A stretch of 64,000 bases of DNA from Rubripirellula lacrimiformis (GTDB lineage: Bacteria; Planctomycetota; Planctomycetia; Pirellulales; Pirellulaceae). Location: assembly GCF_007741535.1 (NCBI RefSeq), contig NZ_CP036525.1, forward strand, positions 7,378,001-7,442,000, in the 5' to 3' direction. Positions 17,892 through 27,195 of this stretch are shown here, one piece after another. The notes beneath the pieces are model-generated. The model searched no databases and had not been told where the DNA came from. It worked only from the letters and a program-made list of their open reading frames with translations. How positions within the stretch are numbered: position 1 is the stretch's first letter; each line of letters starts with the position of its first letter. Position numbers and translations under genes: made by a program.

Positions 17892-20714
17892 GTGATATCA
17901 AAAATGTACCCAAACACAACCACACCCGATCCGTCGCTACAAAGTGACCGACTGACCACGCAAGAGTCGCGAGACTTGTTGAGCGAGGTTTGGCAAGCCG
18001 CTGAAAACGCGTCTCAACAATCGTTGGTCGACTTCGTTGAAATGGTCAGTCAGGTACTGGAACTTCAAGAACGATCGGCTGACAGCGATGCGGCCAGCGA
18101 TCTTGCGTGCTTCATTGATCGCTGTATCACCGAGATTCGATCGGCGATGGAAACCGAAATGCCTTCGCCGGATCAATTGGATTCGCTGAAATCCGAGGCG
18201 ATCCAGCGTTGGGGGGACCAATGGATCGATGACAGTGAATTTGATATCGAACAGACTGGATTCGACGACAATCTTTGGGAAGAAAGCGACAACGACGACC
18301 AGGACACCGATGCGAACATCGTAGCCCCCAGTGCCGACGATATCGCGTCGATGCTAAGTCAATTGAACCTCGCGACGGCCCAACCCGTAGACGAACCAGA
18401 GCCGAACGCCCCGCCCCCGCTGGCCAACCCCACCAAGCTTGCCGATGCACCGGTTCACGCCCCGACGTCGAATCGCCAGGAAATCGTTCCCGTCGCCGCC
18501 CCCGTGGCCAAATCGACGCCGATCACCATTGCATCGCTTGATCCCGAGCTGAAAGAGGCGTTTTTGGACGACGCGTCGAGTTGCTTAGCATCCATGGAAG
18601 CAGCCCTGTTGCAGCTGGAATCGGATCCGAAACACGCAGTATCGCTCAACCAAATCTGCCGTGAATTGCACACGTTGAAGGGAGCTTCGGCGAGCGTTGG
18701 ATTGACCGAATTGGCGGAACAACTGCACGGCATCGAGGATCGCCTGCACGAGGATGAAACCGCAGGTCGAACTCCTAGTTTTGATTCGCTGCTACAGAAC
18801 GTCGATTCCATTCGAGGACAAATCACTGGAAATGATCGCGATCTGACGGACACGCCATCGCAACCCAGTGTGCCGAAACAGTCCGACGACGCGGATTCAC
18901 ATCACGTGTCGCCGCCCAACATGTCATTTGACGATGGACCGATCGATGACGAGTCGGTGCGGGTGAAGTCATCCCAGTTGAATCGTTTGATGGACATGCT
19001 GGCCGAGCTTGTGATGCTCCGCAATCGCCGCGAGACCGAAGTGACGCAGTTGCAAGACGTCTATCACGAATTGATCGGCAGCGCTGCAAAGATGCGAACG
19101 ATCGGTCACGAGGGGCACGGCAGCACCAGCAGTTCGCTGCAACTTTCCGAAGTCGCCAACGACGTCATCGAAGTGGCTCAGAACGTTCGCGAATGCGCCC
19201 GCCCCGTCGCGGAAGGGAACGTCGCAGTTTCGCAATTCATCCGTCAATTCCGCAAGGAACTGGTCGAACTTCGGCGAACGCCTATCTCTGGCCTGTTCCG
19301 ACGACTGCAACGCGTTGTTCGCGACGCGGCCCATGCCGAATCCAAACAGGTACGTTTAGTACTCGTCGGCGAAGACGCTGGCATCGAACGATCATTGCAA
19401 CAACGGCTTTACGAACCGCTGCTGCACATTGTCCGCAACTGCGTCTGTCACGGCATTGAATCGGCGCTGGATCGCGAGCGACTTGGAAAACCCTCGGCAG
19501 GAACGATCACGTTGGAGGCCACTTCCGGCCCCGATCTGTTCACGATCGAAATCCGCGACGACGGAGCCGGTTTGGATTACGACGGCATTCGCCGCCGCGG
19601 GATCGATTCGGGACTGCTGGAAGCCAACCAGAGCGTCACTGAAAAAGAGCTCGCACAACTGATCTTTCAACCCGGCTTTTCCACGCGACAAACCGCCAAC
19701 CAGGTCGCCGGCCGTGGCGTGGGAATGGATGTGGTTTCGGCGACGCTGCAACGCATGCGAGGATGGCTGGAAATTGATTCGCAGCCGCAGCAGGGCACAC
19801 GCATCCGCATGAGCTTCCCGCTTCCGTCCGTGATCCAGCATGCGATGGTGTTCCGATCGGCCGACCAACTTTTCGCGTTGCCGATGCAGTCAGTCCACAC
19901 CGCCGGTGGCAACGACTCGAATTCGGTATCGATTGAATTTTCCAAGTTGTTGGATGGATACAAACCAGCACTAAGTGGACCGCGACACGCAATCGTGTTG
20001 GCCTGCGGCGAGGATCATTCCGGATCGCCGGGATCCGGCCGCCAACGCGTCACGCTGATCGTTGATGAGATCGTTGGTCCAGAGGAAGTCGTTGTCCGTC
20101 CGTTGCCAGCCATCTTGAAAAAGCACCCGTTCTGCACGGGCGCAACACTTTCAGGGATGGGACAGACCGTCCTTCTCCTGGATGCTCGGCGAGTGGTCGA
20201 GTCACAAAGTCGACCAATCCGTTCGCCCAGTCAGACGCTTGTACAAAACTGCGTGGCATCGGATCCCCGTCCTCCGGAACCGAAATCGGAGGCCCGTCCA
20301 CGCGTCTTGGTCGTGGATGATTCGATCAGTGCCCGCAAACGAGTGGTTCGATCGCTGCAGCGTTACACCGTGGACATCGTCGAAGCGTCCAACGGGCGTG
20401 AGGCACTGCAACTGCTAAAGACCCAACGTTTCGCCGCCGTGTTCAGCGATATGGAGATGCCACACATCAGCGGCATGGATCTTCTGGCTGAAATCAACTC
20501 GCGTGCAGGTTCCGATGCACCGCCGGTCATCATCATTAGCAGTCGAAGCGAGAACGAATTCACCGATCGCGCCAAACAGCTTGGCGCGAACAACTACTTG
20601 ATCAAACCGCTCGCTGACGAATCGCTGGACCAAGCAATCGTCGGAATCGAGTCCCTGAAACATCTGCAACCTACACCACCAAAACATTCCCAAGCGAACG
20701 GAGAGAACCAATGA
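17892..20714 (+). CDS. cheA: hybrid chemotaxis histidine kinase CheA with receiver
   Basis: A 940-residue hybrid kinase: a variable N-terminal region (1-210), Hpt domain with phospho-His260 in ELHTLKGASASVG, dimerisation segment (about 350-430), ATPase domain with N box HIVRNCVCHGIE, G1 box DDGAGLDYDG and G2 box GRGVGMDVV, a CheW-like domain (about 640-780) and a C-terminal receiver (from about 808, VLVVDDSISARK, Asp in SDMEMP). The N box has Cys where Asp is common (RNxxDHGIE). It starts at GTG 17892, directly after the receptor stop, or at ATG 17904. It should phosphorylate its own receiver and the stand-alone CheY-like protein. Confidence 0.92.
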   Translation: MISKMYPNTTTPDPSLQSDRLTTQESRDLLSEVWQAAENASQQSLVDFVEMVSQVLELQERSADSDAASDLACFIDRCITEIRSAMETEMPSPDQLDSLKSEAIQRWGDQWIDDSEFDIEQTGFDDNLWEESDNDDQDTDANIVAPSADDIASMLSQLNLATAQPVDEPEPNAPPPLANPTKLADAPVHAPTSNRQEIVPVAAPVAKSTPITIASLDPELKEAFLDDASSCLASMEAALLQLESDPKHAVSLNQICRELHTLKGASASVGLTELAEQLHGIEDRLHEDETAGRTPSFDSLLQNVDSIRGQITGNDRDLTDTPSQPSVPKQSDDADSHHVSPPNMSFDDGPIDDESVRVKSSQLNRLMDMLAELVMLRNRRETEVTQLQDVYHELIGSAAKMRTIGHEGHGSTSSSLQLSEVANDVIEVAQNVRECARPVAEGNVAVSQFIRQFRKELVELRRTPISGLFRRLQRVVRDAAHAESKQVRLVLVGEDAGIERSLQQRLYEPLLHIVRNCVCHGIESALDRERLGKPSAGTITLEATSGPDLFTIEIRDDGAGLDYDGIRRRGIDSGLLEANQSVTEKELAQLIFQPGFSTRQTANQVAGRGVGMDVVSATLQRMRGWLEIDSQPQQGTRIRMSFPLPSVIQHAMVFRSADQLFALPMQSVHTAGGNDSNSVSIEFSKLLDGYKPALSGPRHAIVLACGEDHSGSPGSGRQRVTLIVDEIVGPEEVVVRPLPAILKKHPFCTGATLSGMGQTVLLLDARRVVESQSRPIRSPSQTLVQNCVASDPRPPEPKSEARPRVLVVDDSISARKRVVRSLQRYTVDIVEASNGREALQLLKTQRFAAVFSDMEMPHISGMDLLAEINSRAGSDAPPVIIISSRSENEFTDRAKQLGANNYLIKPLADESLDQAIVGIESLKHLQPTPPKHSQANGENQ

Positions 20715-22345
20715 GCGACAAAACGGTACTTGTGATTGACGACAGCGCAACGATTCGGAAGCTGGTCGATACACACCTGACGCCCGCCGGCTATCGCGTC
20801 ATCTTGGCGCCCAACGCCGAAGACGGATTGCAGTTCGCTTCGGAAGTAAATCCTGACTTGATCCTTTTGGATCACCAGTTGCCAGGCACCACCGGCTACC
20901 AGGTGTGTTGCCAATTGGTGGAAAATCCCCAGCTTTGCAAAATCCCTGTCGTTGTGAGTTCAACGCTGCGAAAGAAAGCGTACGCAGAGTACATCGACTT
21001 GGACAACGTCGTCGACATGTTGCCCAAGCCATATACCGAGGAACTGCTGTTAACGACGGTAGCCAATGCGATTCAAACCGGCGTCATGGTTGTTTCGTCG
21101 CAATCCGGTGGCAGCGCAGTCCCCGAAGTCATTGAACAATTGGATGACGCGGGATTGGCCGGATCGTTCGCCTGTTTCGGACTTCGCGAAATCGTCGACT
21201 TCCTGAACAACGGGCGAAAGGCTGGCGTTCTGGAAATTGAAGCCGATCGCACCCGCATTCGATTCCACCTCGATCGCGGTCGCATCCAGGGTGTTTATGC
21301 ATCGGGAATCGATCCCAACCAGATCGACCGGATGGTGGCCCGACTGCCACAATCACTGGCTAACTTAGCACCAGTTTTCAAGATGACGATTGGGGGACGA
21401 AGCTGTGCGGAACTGGACGGATTTGTTCAACTGCTGGACCAAAAGGTGCTCGATCCGCGTCTGATGACAAAGATGCTTCGATTTCAAGCGGCGATGTTGG
21501 TCCAATTCGCCTTCACGAATCCGTTGTCCGCGTTCCGATTCGAAGCCGGCCACAGCGAAAACTCGCTCCACAAGAACCTGCCGCTCGACATCAGCTTGCT
21601 CGCTCTTTTGGTCGAAGCAGCCATGCACGACGATGATGACGACACGCATGATCGGGCGCCCCAGAATATGGTCTACGTCCGCCGCGCCATCCGTGGCCAA
21701 AACCTGGATCGTGCCGGTCTATCCGCACGCCACATGAAGGTATTGAACCTTCTGGCAGAACCAAAGAGCGCCGACGATTTGTCGCAAACGCTAGGCTGGA
21801 ATCCTGATGAAGTCCGACAAGTCTTGACCGGGTTCACACTCGCCGAACTGGTCGAATCTCGCACCCAGAATGTCGCCGGTTCCTTCGTCGTTTTCGAACC
21901 GCAAGCCGACGCTGCTCAGTCGCTTCGAACCTCACTGGAAGAATCCGACAATCGCTATACCGGGAAAGTCGTTCGCGACAAACTTGCTCTGCAATTGGTG
22001 CTGAAACGAACCGTGCCCCATACGCTGGTATTTGCAGGCGACGACCAAGCGACATGCCTGCTGATGAAGCAGCTTTTTGCGACCAAGAATCCCAAGGCTG
22101 CGAAAATCAAACGAGTCGCATTGATCTCAGCAGATCCGCACTCGCAAAACATCGACTGGAACGAATCTCTCGGATTTACCCCCGACGAAACGCTCCGTCG
22201 CCCCGCCACTGCCGAACTTTTGTTTCGAGTCATGGATCGGATTCATGACGACAGCGACACCGCATCATCGGTGTTGCCCAACATTCCGATCCCGTCCGAA
22301 GTTCAGAATGCACCTGTTGCACTCACCGCAGGAGCCGAAGCATGA
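20711..22345 (+). CDS. receiver-DUF4388 (PatA-like) response regulator
   Basis: A 544-residue protein. Residues 1-125 are a receiver (VIDDSATIRK, phospho-Asp in ILLDHQLPG, Lys in MLPKPY). From about 145 comes a DUF4388/PATAN-like region (FGLREIVDFLNNGRKAGVLEI, then HLDRGRIQGVYA), typical of PatA-type regulators that organise signalling complexes, followed by a winged-helix-like stretch (HMKVLNLLAEPKSADDLSQTL) and a second possible receiver-like domain. It overlaps both neighbours by 4 bp (ATGA), so it is tightly co-translated with CheA and the FHA protein. Confidence 0.85.
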   Translation: MSDKTVLVIDDSATIRKLVDTHLTPAGYRVILAPNAEDGLQFASEVNPDLILLDHQLPGTTGYQVCCQLVENPQLCKIPVVVSSTLRKKAYAEYIDLDNVVDMLPKPYTEELLLTTVANAIQTGVMVVSSQSGGSAVPEVIEQLDDAGLAGSFACFGLREIVDFLNNGRKAGVLEIEADRTRIRFHLDRGRIQGVYASGIDPNQIDRMVARLPQSLANLAPVFKMTIGGRSCAELDGFVQLLDQKVLDPRLMTKMLRFQAAMLVQFAFTNPLSAFRFEAGHSENSLHKNLPLDISLLALLVEAAMHDDDDDTHDRAPQNMVYVRRAIRGQNLDRAGLSARHMKVLNLLAEPKSADDLSQTLGWNPDEVRQVLTGFTLAELVESRTQNVAGSFVVFEPQADAAQSLRTSLEESDNRYTGKVVRDKLALQLVLKRTVPHTLVFAGDDQATCLLMKQLFATKNPKAAKIKRVALISADPHSQNIDWNESLGFTPDETLRRPATAELLFRVMDRIHDDSDTASSVLPNIPIPSEVQNAPVALTAGAEA

Positions 22346-23754
22346 TCGACCGAGCAACCCAAAACAGAACCATCCGGTTGACCGCGACCCACGAATTGGG
22401 ATCCACAGAACACCATGATCTGAAACAAGACCAAAGCGTGTTCGTCGGATCATCGTCGAATTGCGGCTTCCGACTTGTCGGTAACGATTTGTCAGAAATC
22501 CACTGCCACATTGGGATCGAAGACGGCAAGCTGATGGTTCAAGACTGGATGTCCAGCCAGGGAACCCGCGTCAACGGCGAATTGATCTCGGCACAAGTCG
22601 AGATCCAGCCAGACGACATCGTCCAGATCGGCAAATACGAAATCTCATTCTCTTCCATTGGGTCGAATTCTTACGCAACTGCCCCGATCGCCAAGGTCAC
22701 CGCTGAACCTCCGCCACCGGTGGTTGCAACGCCCGCTGTTGAAACATCTGTTGTTGAAACATCTGTTGTTGAAACATCTGTTGATCGGCAGATCCAGCAG
22801 CAATCACCCGCGGCGCTACCAGCAGAGTCTTCGTCCAACAGCGACACGACGATGGACGTGCCGGATGACGAAACCCCCAATTCGTTTGATTTTGATGACG
22901 ACTTTTTCAAGATCGACGAAGAGGAGACCTACGACCGAGAAACGGTCGCTTTGCTTCACGCCGAAATCGAAGAACTGCAGGCCGCTCTTGCCCAGCGGGA
23001 TGCGGAACGTTCGTGCGAACGCTGCGACCAACGCATGGAGGACGACATCCATGACCCCTTGGTCGATGGATCGGACGAAGTTCTGCAACGGATGCAAGAC
23101 CTGATCGATGAAGCGAACCGCAGCGACGAACACGTTTCGATACTCGAAGAAAGTTTGCACGCAGCCGAGGATGCAAACCGAACCGGCCAAGAAGAACGAA
23201 GGCAACTAGAAGCCTGGGTGGCCGACATCGAAAAGCGAATTGGTCAACGCGAAGACGAACACGCCGCCGAAGTCGATGCACTGCGTCAACGCCTGGAAGA
23301 ATCCACCGAGCAACAGCAACGACTACAACGTCAACTGCGGCAAGCGGCCACCGGTGGGAACGCACCCAAGCACTACGAGGAAACACTGGAACAACTGCAG
23401 GCGACCAACAAGTCGCTGCAGGATTCATTGGCCGAGACCCAGAAAGAACGGACTTCTCTCGAGCAACGCATCGAAACACTTTCGGACGTCCAGGAAATTT
23501 CGCTGCGAGAGGAACGAGCAAGCATTGCCAAAGAACAGGCGAAGCTTTCTCGAATGCGATTCGAAATCACCAGCAAACTTGCCGAAGTCGAAGACTTGCC
23601 GAAAGTGGAAAACCCCGCCGATCGGGAAACAAGCAATCGAATCCAAGCCCTTCGACAACACCTGCGTGAAATTCACGAACAAGAGAAGTCCGAGGAAAAG
23701 GAAGTGTCGTTGACCAGTCGTCTTGCCAAACTTTGGCATCGAGTCGAGTACTGA
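22342..23754 (+). CDS. FHA-domain coiled-coil protein
   Basis: A 470-residue protein. The N-terminal FHA domain (about 12-105) has the phosphothreonine-binding signature: VGSSSNCGFRL, a Ser-x-x-His motif in LSEIHCHI, and SSQGTRVNGE. A low-complexity linker follows, with the pentapeptide VVETS repeated three times. Residues from about 190 form a long charged coiled coil. It would recognise phosphothreonine proteins and assemble a scaffold. It begins inside the stop of the PatA-like gene. Confidence 0.88.
   Translation: MIDRATQNRTIRLTATHELGSTEHHDLKQDQSVFVGSSSNCGFRLVGNDLSEIHCHIGIEDGKLMVQDWMSSQGTRVNGELISAQVEIQPDDIVQIGKYEISFSSIGSNSYATAPIAKVTAEPPPPVVATPAVETSVVETSVVETSVDRQIQQQSPAALPAESSSNSDTTMDVPDDETPNSFDFDDDFFKIDEEETYDRETVALLHAEIEELQAALAQRDAERSCERCDQRMEDDIHDPLVDGSDEVLQRMQDLIDEANRSDEHVSILEESLHAAEDANRTGQEERRQLEAWVADIEKRIGQREDEHAAEVDALRQRLEESTEQQQRLQRQLRQAATGGNAPKHYEETLEQLQATNKSLQDSLAETQKERTSLEQRIETLSDVQEISLREERASIAKEQAKLSRMRFEITSKLAEVEDLPKVENPADRETSNRIQALRQHLREIHEQEKSEEKEVSLTSRLAKLWHRVEY
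22738..22785 (+). repeat. 15-bp in-frame tandem repeat in FHA gene
   Basis: Three copies of a 15-bp unit (GTTGAAACATCTGTT) encode VETSV repeats in the linker between the FHA domain and the coiled coil. Copies are identical, which suggests recent slippage. Confidence 0.85.
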
Positions 23755-23756
23755 TC

Positions 23757-24380
23757 ATGGTTCCGCCAACAGCAACCGAACCCGATGACGCAGCCCGATG
23801 CGAAGTCCATTCCGTGCCCCCAATCGGAGACCAATCATTGATCGTCAACGATGATGGATCCGCAAACGATGCTGTGATTGCGTCGTTGCAAGGCGTCGTT
23901 AGCGACGTCGACGATTTCATGTCTTCCTGGTTGGAACGGTTATCCCAATCCGACGTATTGTGCCAGAATCCGCTCACGACGGACCAACGACTGCGTGAAC
24001 GTATCGAGAGGTTCGAGCGAGAGAAATCACGTTGGGAGGACAAACGGAGGTGCCAGGAACGGGAAATTCACCAGAAACTGGATCAACTTTCCGATGCATG
24101 GCTCCGTCTCGAATCAGAGCAACGTAGGTTTTTGCAGACAAAAGGCTCGCGCCACCCAATCGCTGTCGCCAACAACGCGGCAATCGATGACGGTGTCGAG
24201 AAGAATCCAGTGCCGATCAGTGGTAAGCAAAGCGTGAACGAGCAGGTCTCGTCACCACGTTCTGTCGAAGCAACGGCCAGTGAAGCTCGCGAGTCTGCTG
24301 TTCTGCAATTCCAACGTTTGAGGCAGGAAATCGAATTCAATCGGCCAAGTTCAGGTGCTGCTCCTTTAGGCACTCCATGA
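23757..24380 (+). CDS. coiled-coil hypothetical protein
   Basis: A 207-residue protein dominated by a charged helical centre (RERIERFEREKSRWEDKRRC and following, about residues 80-130). No family is recognised. It starts 2 bp after the FHA gene stop, so it belongs to the same transcript and could partner the FHA coiled coil. Confidence 0.75.
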   Translation: MVPPTATEPDDAARCEVHSVPPIGDQSLIVNDDGSANDAVIASLQGVVSDVDDFMSSWLERLSQSDVLCQNPLTTDQRLRERIERFEREKSRWEDKRRCQEREIHQKLDQLSDAWLRLESEQRRFLQTKGSRHPIAVANNAAIDDGVEKNPVPISGKQSVNEQVSSPRSVEATASEARESAVLQFQRLRQEIEFNRPSSGAAPLGTP

Positions 24381-24432
24381 ACGGCAACAAGGATTCGACC
24401 TGCACGTCACCCATGTTTCGTGGAGATCCAAA

Positions 24433-25464
24433 TTGTCGCTCGCTTCTCTCTTGACCGATGCCATCGGCATATGGAAGCCACGTGCATCGAGCGACGTTGC
24501 AAGTCGATTTCCCGATGTTGCAGACGCTCCCCCGGATACGCGAAGGCTGATTCGCAACCGTCGCTACTGTTGCGTATTGACGAACAAAGATGACCTGCCC
24601 TTTGATGACGTATCGTTATCATTCGCTTGGCAAGCACTGCAACACGACATGGCAATGGTTCCCGGCGGCGACGTCCAACAAGTCTGTGATTCCATCATCG
24701 CCACCAACGCCGGCTTCGAGATCGTGCCGAGCCCGAATCGAGTGGTGAGCGTCGATTCGATTTACTTGGATCGCGATTGCGTTACCAATGCCGACTTCGC
24801 CAGATTCGTCGAATCCGATGGCTACGGAAATCCCGATCTTTGGCCCGCAGTGATCTTGCCAAACGTCCTACAGTTTTCAGACAGCAGTGGCCAACCCGGC
24901 CCTAAATATTGGGTCAACGGCGACCCGCCATCGGACAAACTAGACCACCCGGTCGTCGGCATCAGCTGGTACGAAGCCAGTGCATTTGCGACATGGGCAG
25001 GCAAACGACTGCCATCATCCGCCGAATGGCAACGCGCCGGAACGTGGCCGAAAGGTCACAGCAGTGATGGCACCGAATTGCATTTCCCTTGGGGAAACGG
25101 TTTTGATCCGGCGAAAGCCAACGTCTGGTCCAGCGGGGTCGGCGACACGGTTGCCGTCACGGAGTTTGAACGAGGACGCACGCCCAACGGAGTCCGCCAA
25201 TTGGTCGGCAATGTCTGGGAGTGGGTCGACACTCAGTTTGAACCGAGCACCGGCGACGGTGTCTCGGTTCTGCTTGACCAAACGATGGCCGAGATTCGAG
25301 GCGGAGCATTCGACACCTACTTTCAGACCCAGGCGACCTGCCAATTTCACACCGGCCAGCCGCTATTGTTTCGCGGTGCCAATGTTGGTTTCAGGTGCTG
25401 CGTCAGCGCAAGCGAAATCCCCGACGTGGATCGCGGCGTCATTCGTTCTAGTGAGGCTGTTTGA
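24433..25464 (+). CDS. formylglycine-generating-enzyme-like (SUMF1) protein
   Basis: A 343-residue protein whose last 270 residues are a SUMF1/FGE-sulfatase fold: MVPGGD near the start, then VVGISWYEASAFATWAGKRL, PSSAEWQRAG, FPWGN, NVWEWV and GAFDTY with a final GFRCC. True formylglycine-generating enzymes need a Cys pair in their C-terminal region; only a Cys pair at the very end (FRCC) is seen, so this may be a binding or sensing version as is common in conflict and signalling proteins. No ATG is available in the first 70 residues; TTG 24433, preceded by GGAGA at good spacing, is the likely start. The stop overlaps the GTPase start. Confidence 0.82.
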   Translation: MSLASLLTDAIGIWKPRASSDVASRFPDVADAPPDTRRLIRNRRYCCVLTNKDDLPFDDVSLSFAWQALQHDMAMVPGGDVQQVCDSIIATNAGFEIVPSPNRVVSVDSIYLDRDCVTNADFARFVESDGYGNPDLWPAVILPNVLQFSDSSGQPGPKYWVNGDPPSDKLDHPVVGISWYEASAFATWAGKRLPSSAEWQRAGTWPKGHSSDGTELHFPWGNGFDPAKANVWSSGVGDTVAVTEFERGRTPNGVRQLVGNVWEWVDTQFEPSTGDGVSVLLDQTMAEIRGGAFDTYFQTQATCQFHTGQPLLFRGANVGFRCCVSASEIPDVDRGVIRSSEAV

Positions 25465-26381
25465 TGATCGCGACAACCAACCAAGTGAATGCCGGTTTCC
25501 CGCCGATCACCGTCGACTGTGCCTGCTGCGATCAACGGCTGCCCGATCGCGTTGAATATTGCGCCGAGTGCAGCACTCCCGCGTCATTATCCCACGCCGT
25601 CGCAAAACGCGTTGGAACCCAAAGCTTTGTTTCGGTACTGGGTGCCAGCAACGCCGGCAAAACGGTCTACTTGGGATTGCTGTTGGACATCCTTAGCAAG
25701 GGCACCGACGCGTTCCGAGGATTGCCAACCAGCGCATTTTCGATCGACTTGCAAGAGCAGGTGATCACCGCACTGGAAGGCCGCGTCTTTCCCGACAAAA
25801 CACCCTCGGAAGCCGATGCTTGGAAATGGCTGCACTGCCAGATTTCAATGGCTGAAAAGAAGAAACAACGCAACGTGGATTTGGTGTCGCCCGACTTTGC
25901 GGGCGAAGCGATCTCGCTAGAAATCGACCAGACCGGTACCTATCCAGCCATCGGTCATGTGGTGAAGAAGTCCAGCGGGATCTTGATTCTTTGCGATTCA
26001 ATGCGGGTGCGTGACGCGGGTTCCGGTGAAGACCTATTCGCTACCAAACTAGCGTCGTACATCGCCCAAGCACACGGACTGACCAGCGACCACGGCAACA
26101 GCCGATCACGCAAACACGGCCCCCGCATCGCGATCGTGTTTACCAAATGCGATGGTTGCCCCGAGGCGACCGAAGATCCGTCACGATTCGCCGCGAACAA
26201 CACGTCACGGCTGTTCGAGTATTGTCGCCGGACCTTTTCGCAACATGCTTTTTTTGCTGCCAGCGTCGCAGGAAGCTCTGGCATCCTGGCAGACGAAACC
26301 GGCCGCCAAATGCGTATCCCCTTTCACATCCAACCACGCGGCATCATCGAACCGCTTCAGTGGATCGTCAACCAGGGATAG
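25464..26381 (+). CDS. zinc-ribbon P-loop GTPase (DO-GTPase-like)
   Basis: A 305-residue protein. An N-terminal Cys cluster (CACC then CAEC, about residues 20-37) looks like a zinc ribbon. A P-loop GASNAGKT follows at about 60-67, a Walker-B-like ILILCDS and a base-recognition motif VFTKCD in place of NKxD. This is a TRAFAC-type GTPase resembling the GTPases that accompany GAP1 proteins (DO-GTPase families) in bacterial conflict-type loci. The start ATG overlaps the upstream stop (TGATG). Its partner gene follows after 19 bp. Confidence 0.8.
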   Translation: MIATTNQVNAGFPPITVDCACCDQRLPDRVEYCAECSTPASLSHAVAKRVGTQSFVSVLGASNAGKTVYLGLLLDILSKGTDAFRGLPTSAFSIDLQEQVITALEGRVFPDKTPSEADAWKWLHCQISMAEKKKQRNVDLVSPDFAGEAISLEIDQTGTYPAIGHVVKKSSGILILCDSMRVRDAGSGEDLFATKLASYIAQAHGLTSDHGNSRSRKHGPRIAIVFTKCDGCPEATEDPSRFAANNTSRLFEYCRRTFSQHAFFAASVAGSSGILADETGRQMRIPFHIQPRGIIEPLQWIVNQG

Positions 26382-26400
26382 CCCCACCACAGGACCTTAC

Positions 26401-27195
26401 ATGGACACCATGAATGTCGACCAGGCCGTGTTCGCATCTTCGGATCGCGGAACCACCAAAGGCTATCAGCTGGTTTCGAAATCGATCGGTGTGGATCGTG
26501 CAATTGGCACAGCCTTGTCGCATTGGGCCCCCACACGGTTGCCAAGCGAGAACGTCAACCACTGGTCGATCAATGCATTTCCCGTTTCCGATGACCGCTT
26601 CGCGATCAGTCGTACGGTCGTCGGAGGCCCCGAGTACAGCGGTCGCGGCGGCCGCGAAGTGGTGACGTTGTTCTTGCTGCTCAGCAACGAACAGTTTGCA
26701 TTCTACGAATGGGATGCCATCGCCGTAGCCAGAACGGCAATCGCCATGGGGATGCTAAGGCTTCCTCTACAAATCGAAGGCGACCAACTTCCCCAAGCAA
26801 TGATTCCGTCCCGGCCTATCATGAACTCGATGGATCTTGCCGACGGTCAACCCGACGAAGATGTCAACGAGTCAATGCTGGATGACGTTATCGCGATCCT
26901 GAACGACTCCCGTCGTGTGGCTCTGATCGGATTGAATGACCCGATCCTTACCGCAACACGATTGGTTGCACGCCTGCCAATTCAAGCAAGACAAAACTTC
27001 AGCTTCACGACCGGTTTGCCTCCATCGGTGCACCGTCCATTCCACGCTCACTTCTTTTCGTCCGAAGTGACACTGAAACAACATGCGTTGGAAGCACAAA
27101 AAGTCGTCTGCTTTCATGCACAAAAGAAGTTCGAACAATATCGTTCGCAGGTTTTAGTGCAACAAGGCTCCGTAGGCGTCCCACATGGAATGTGA
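26401..27195 (+). CDS. GTPase-associated protein, GAP1-N-like
   Basis: A 264-residue protein. The start (MNVDQAVFASSDRGTTKGYQ, then VSKSIGVDRAIGTALSHWAP) resembles the GAP1-N domains that are coded next to DO-GTPases. The usual GAP1 protein is much larger, with middle and C-terminal parts; here only the N-terminal domain and a short following segment (WLHA-like ARLPIQARQNFSFTTGLPPS) exist. The frame is open upstream to 26152 over the GTPase gene, but the ATG at 26401 is at the homology start. Together with the preceding GTPase it forms the end of the riboswitch-led cluster. The family call is from memory of the motif and needs a profile search. Confidence 0.65.
   Translation: MDTMNVDQAVFASSDRGTTKGYQLVSKSIGVDRAIGTALSHWAPTRLPSENVNHWSINAFPVSDDRFAISRTVVGGPEYSGRGGREVVTLFLLLSNEQFAFYEWDAIAVARTAIAMGMLRLPLQIEGDQLPQAMIPSRPIMNSMDLADGQPDEDVNESMLDDVIAILNDSRRVALIGLNDPILTATRLVARLPIQARQNFSFTTGLPPSVHRPFHAHFFSSEVTLKQHALEAQKVVCFHAQKKFEQYRSQVLVQQGSVGVPHGM

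Noticed and set aside
26152-26400. 5' extension of the GAP1-like frame over the GTPase gene
   Set aside because: Out-of-frame reading of the GTPase 3' end; homology begins at ATG 26401.
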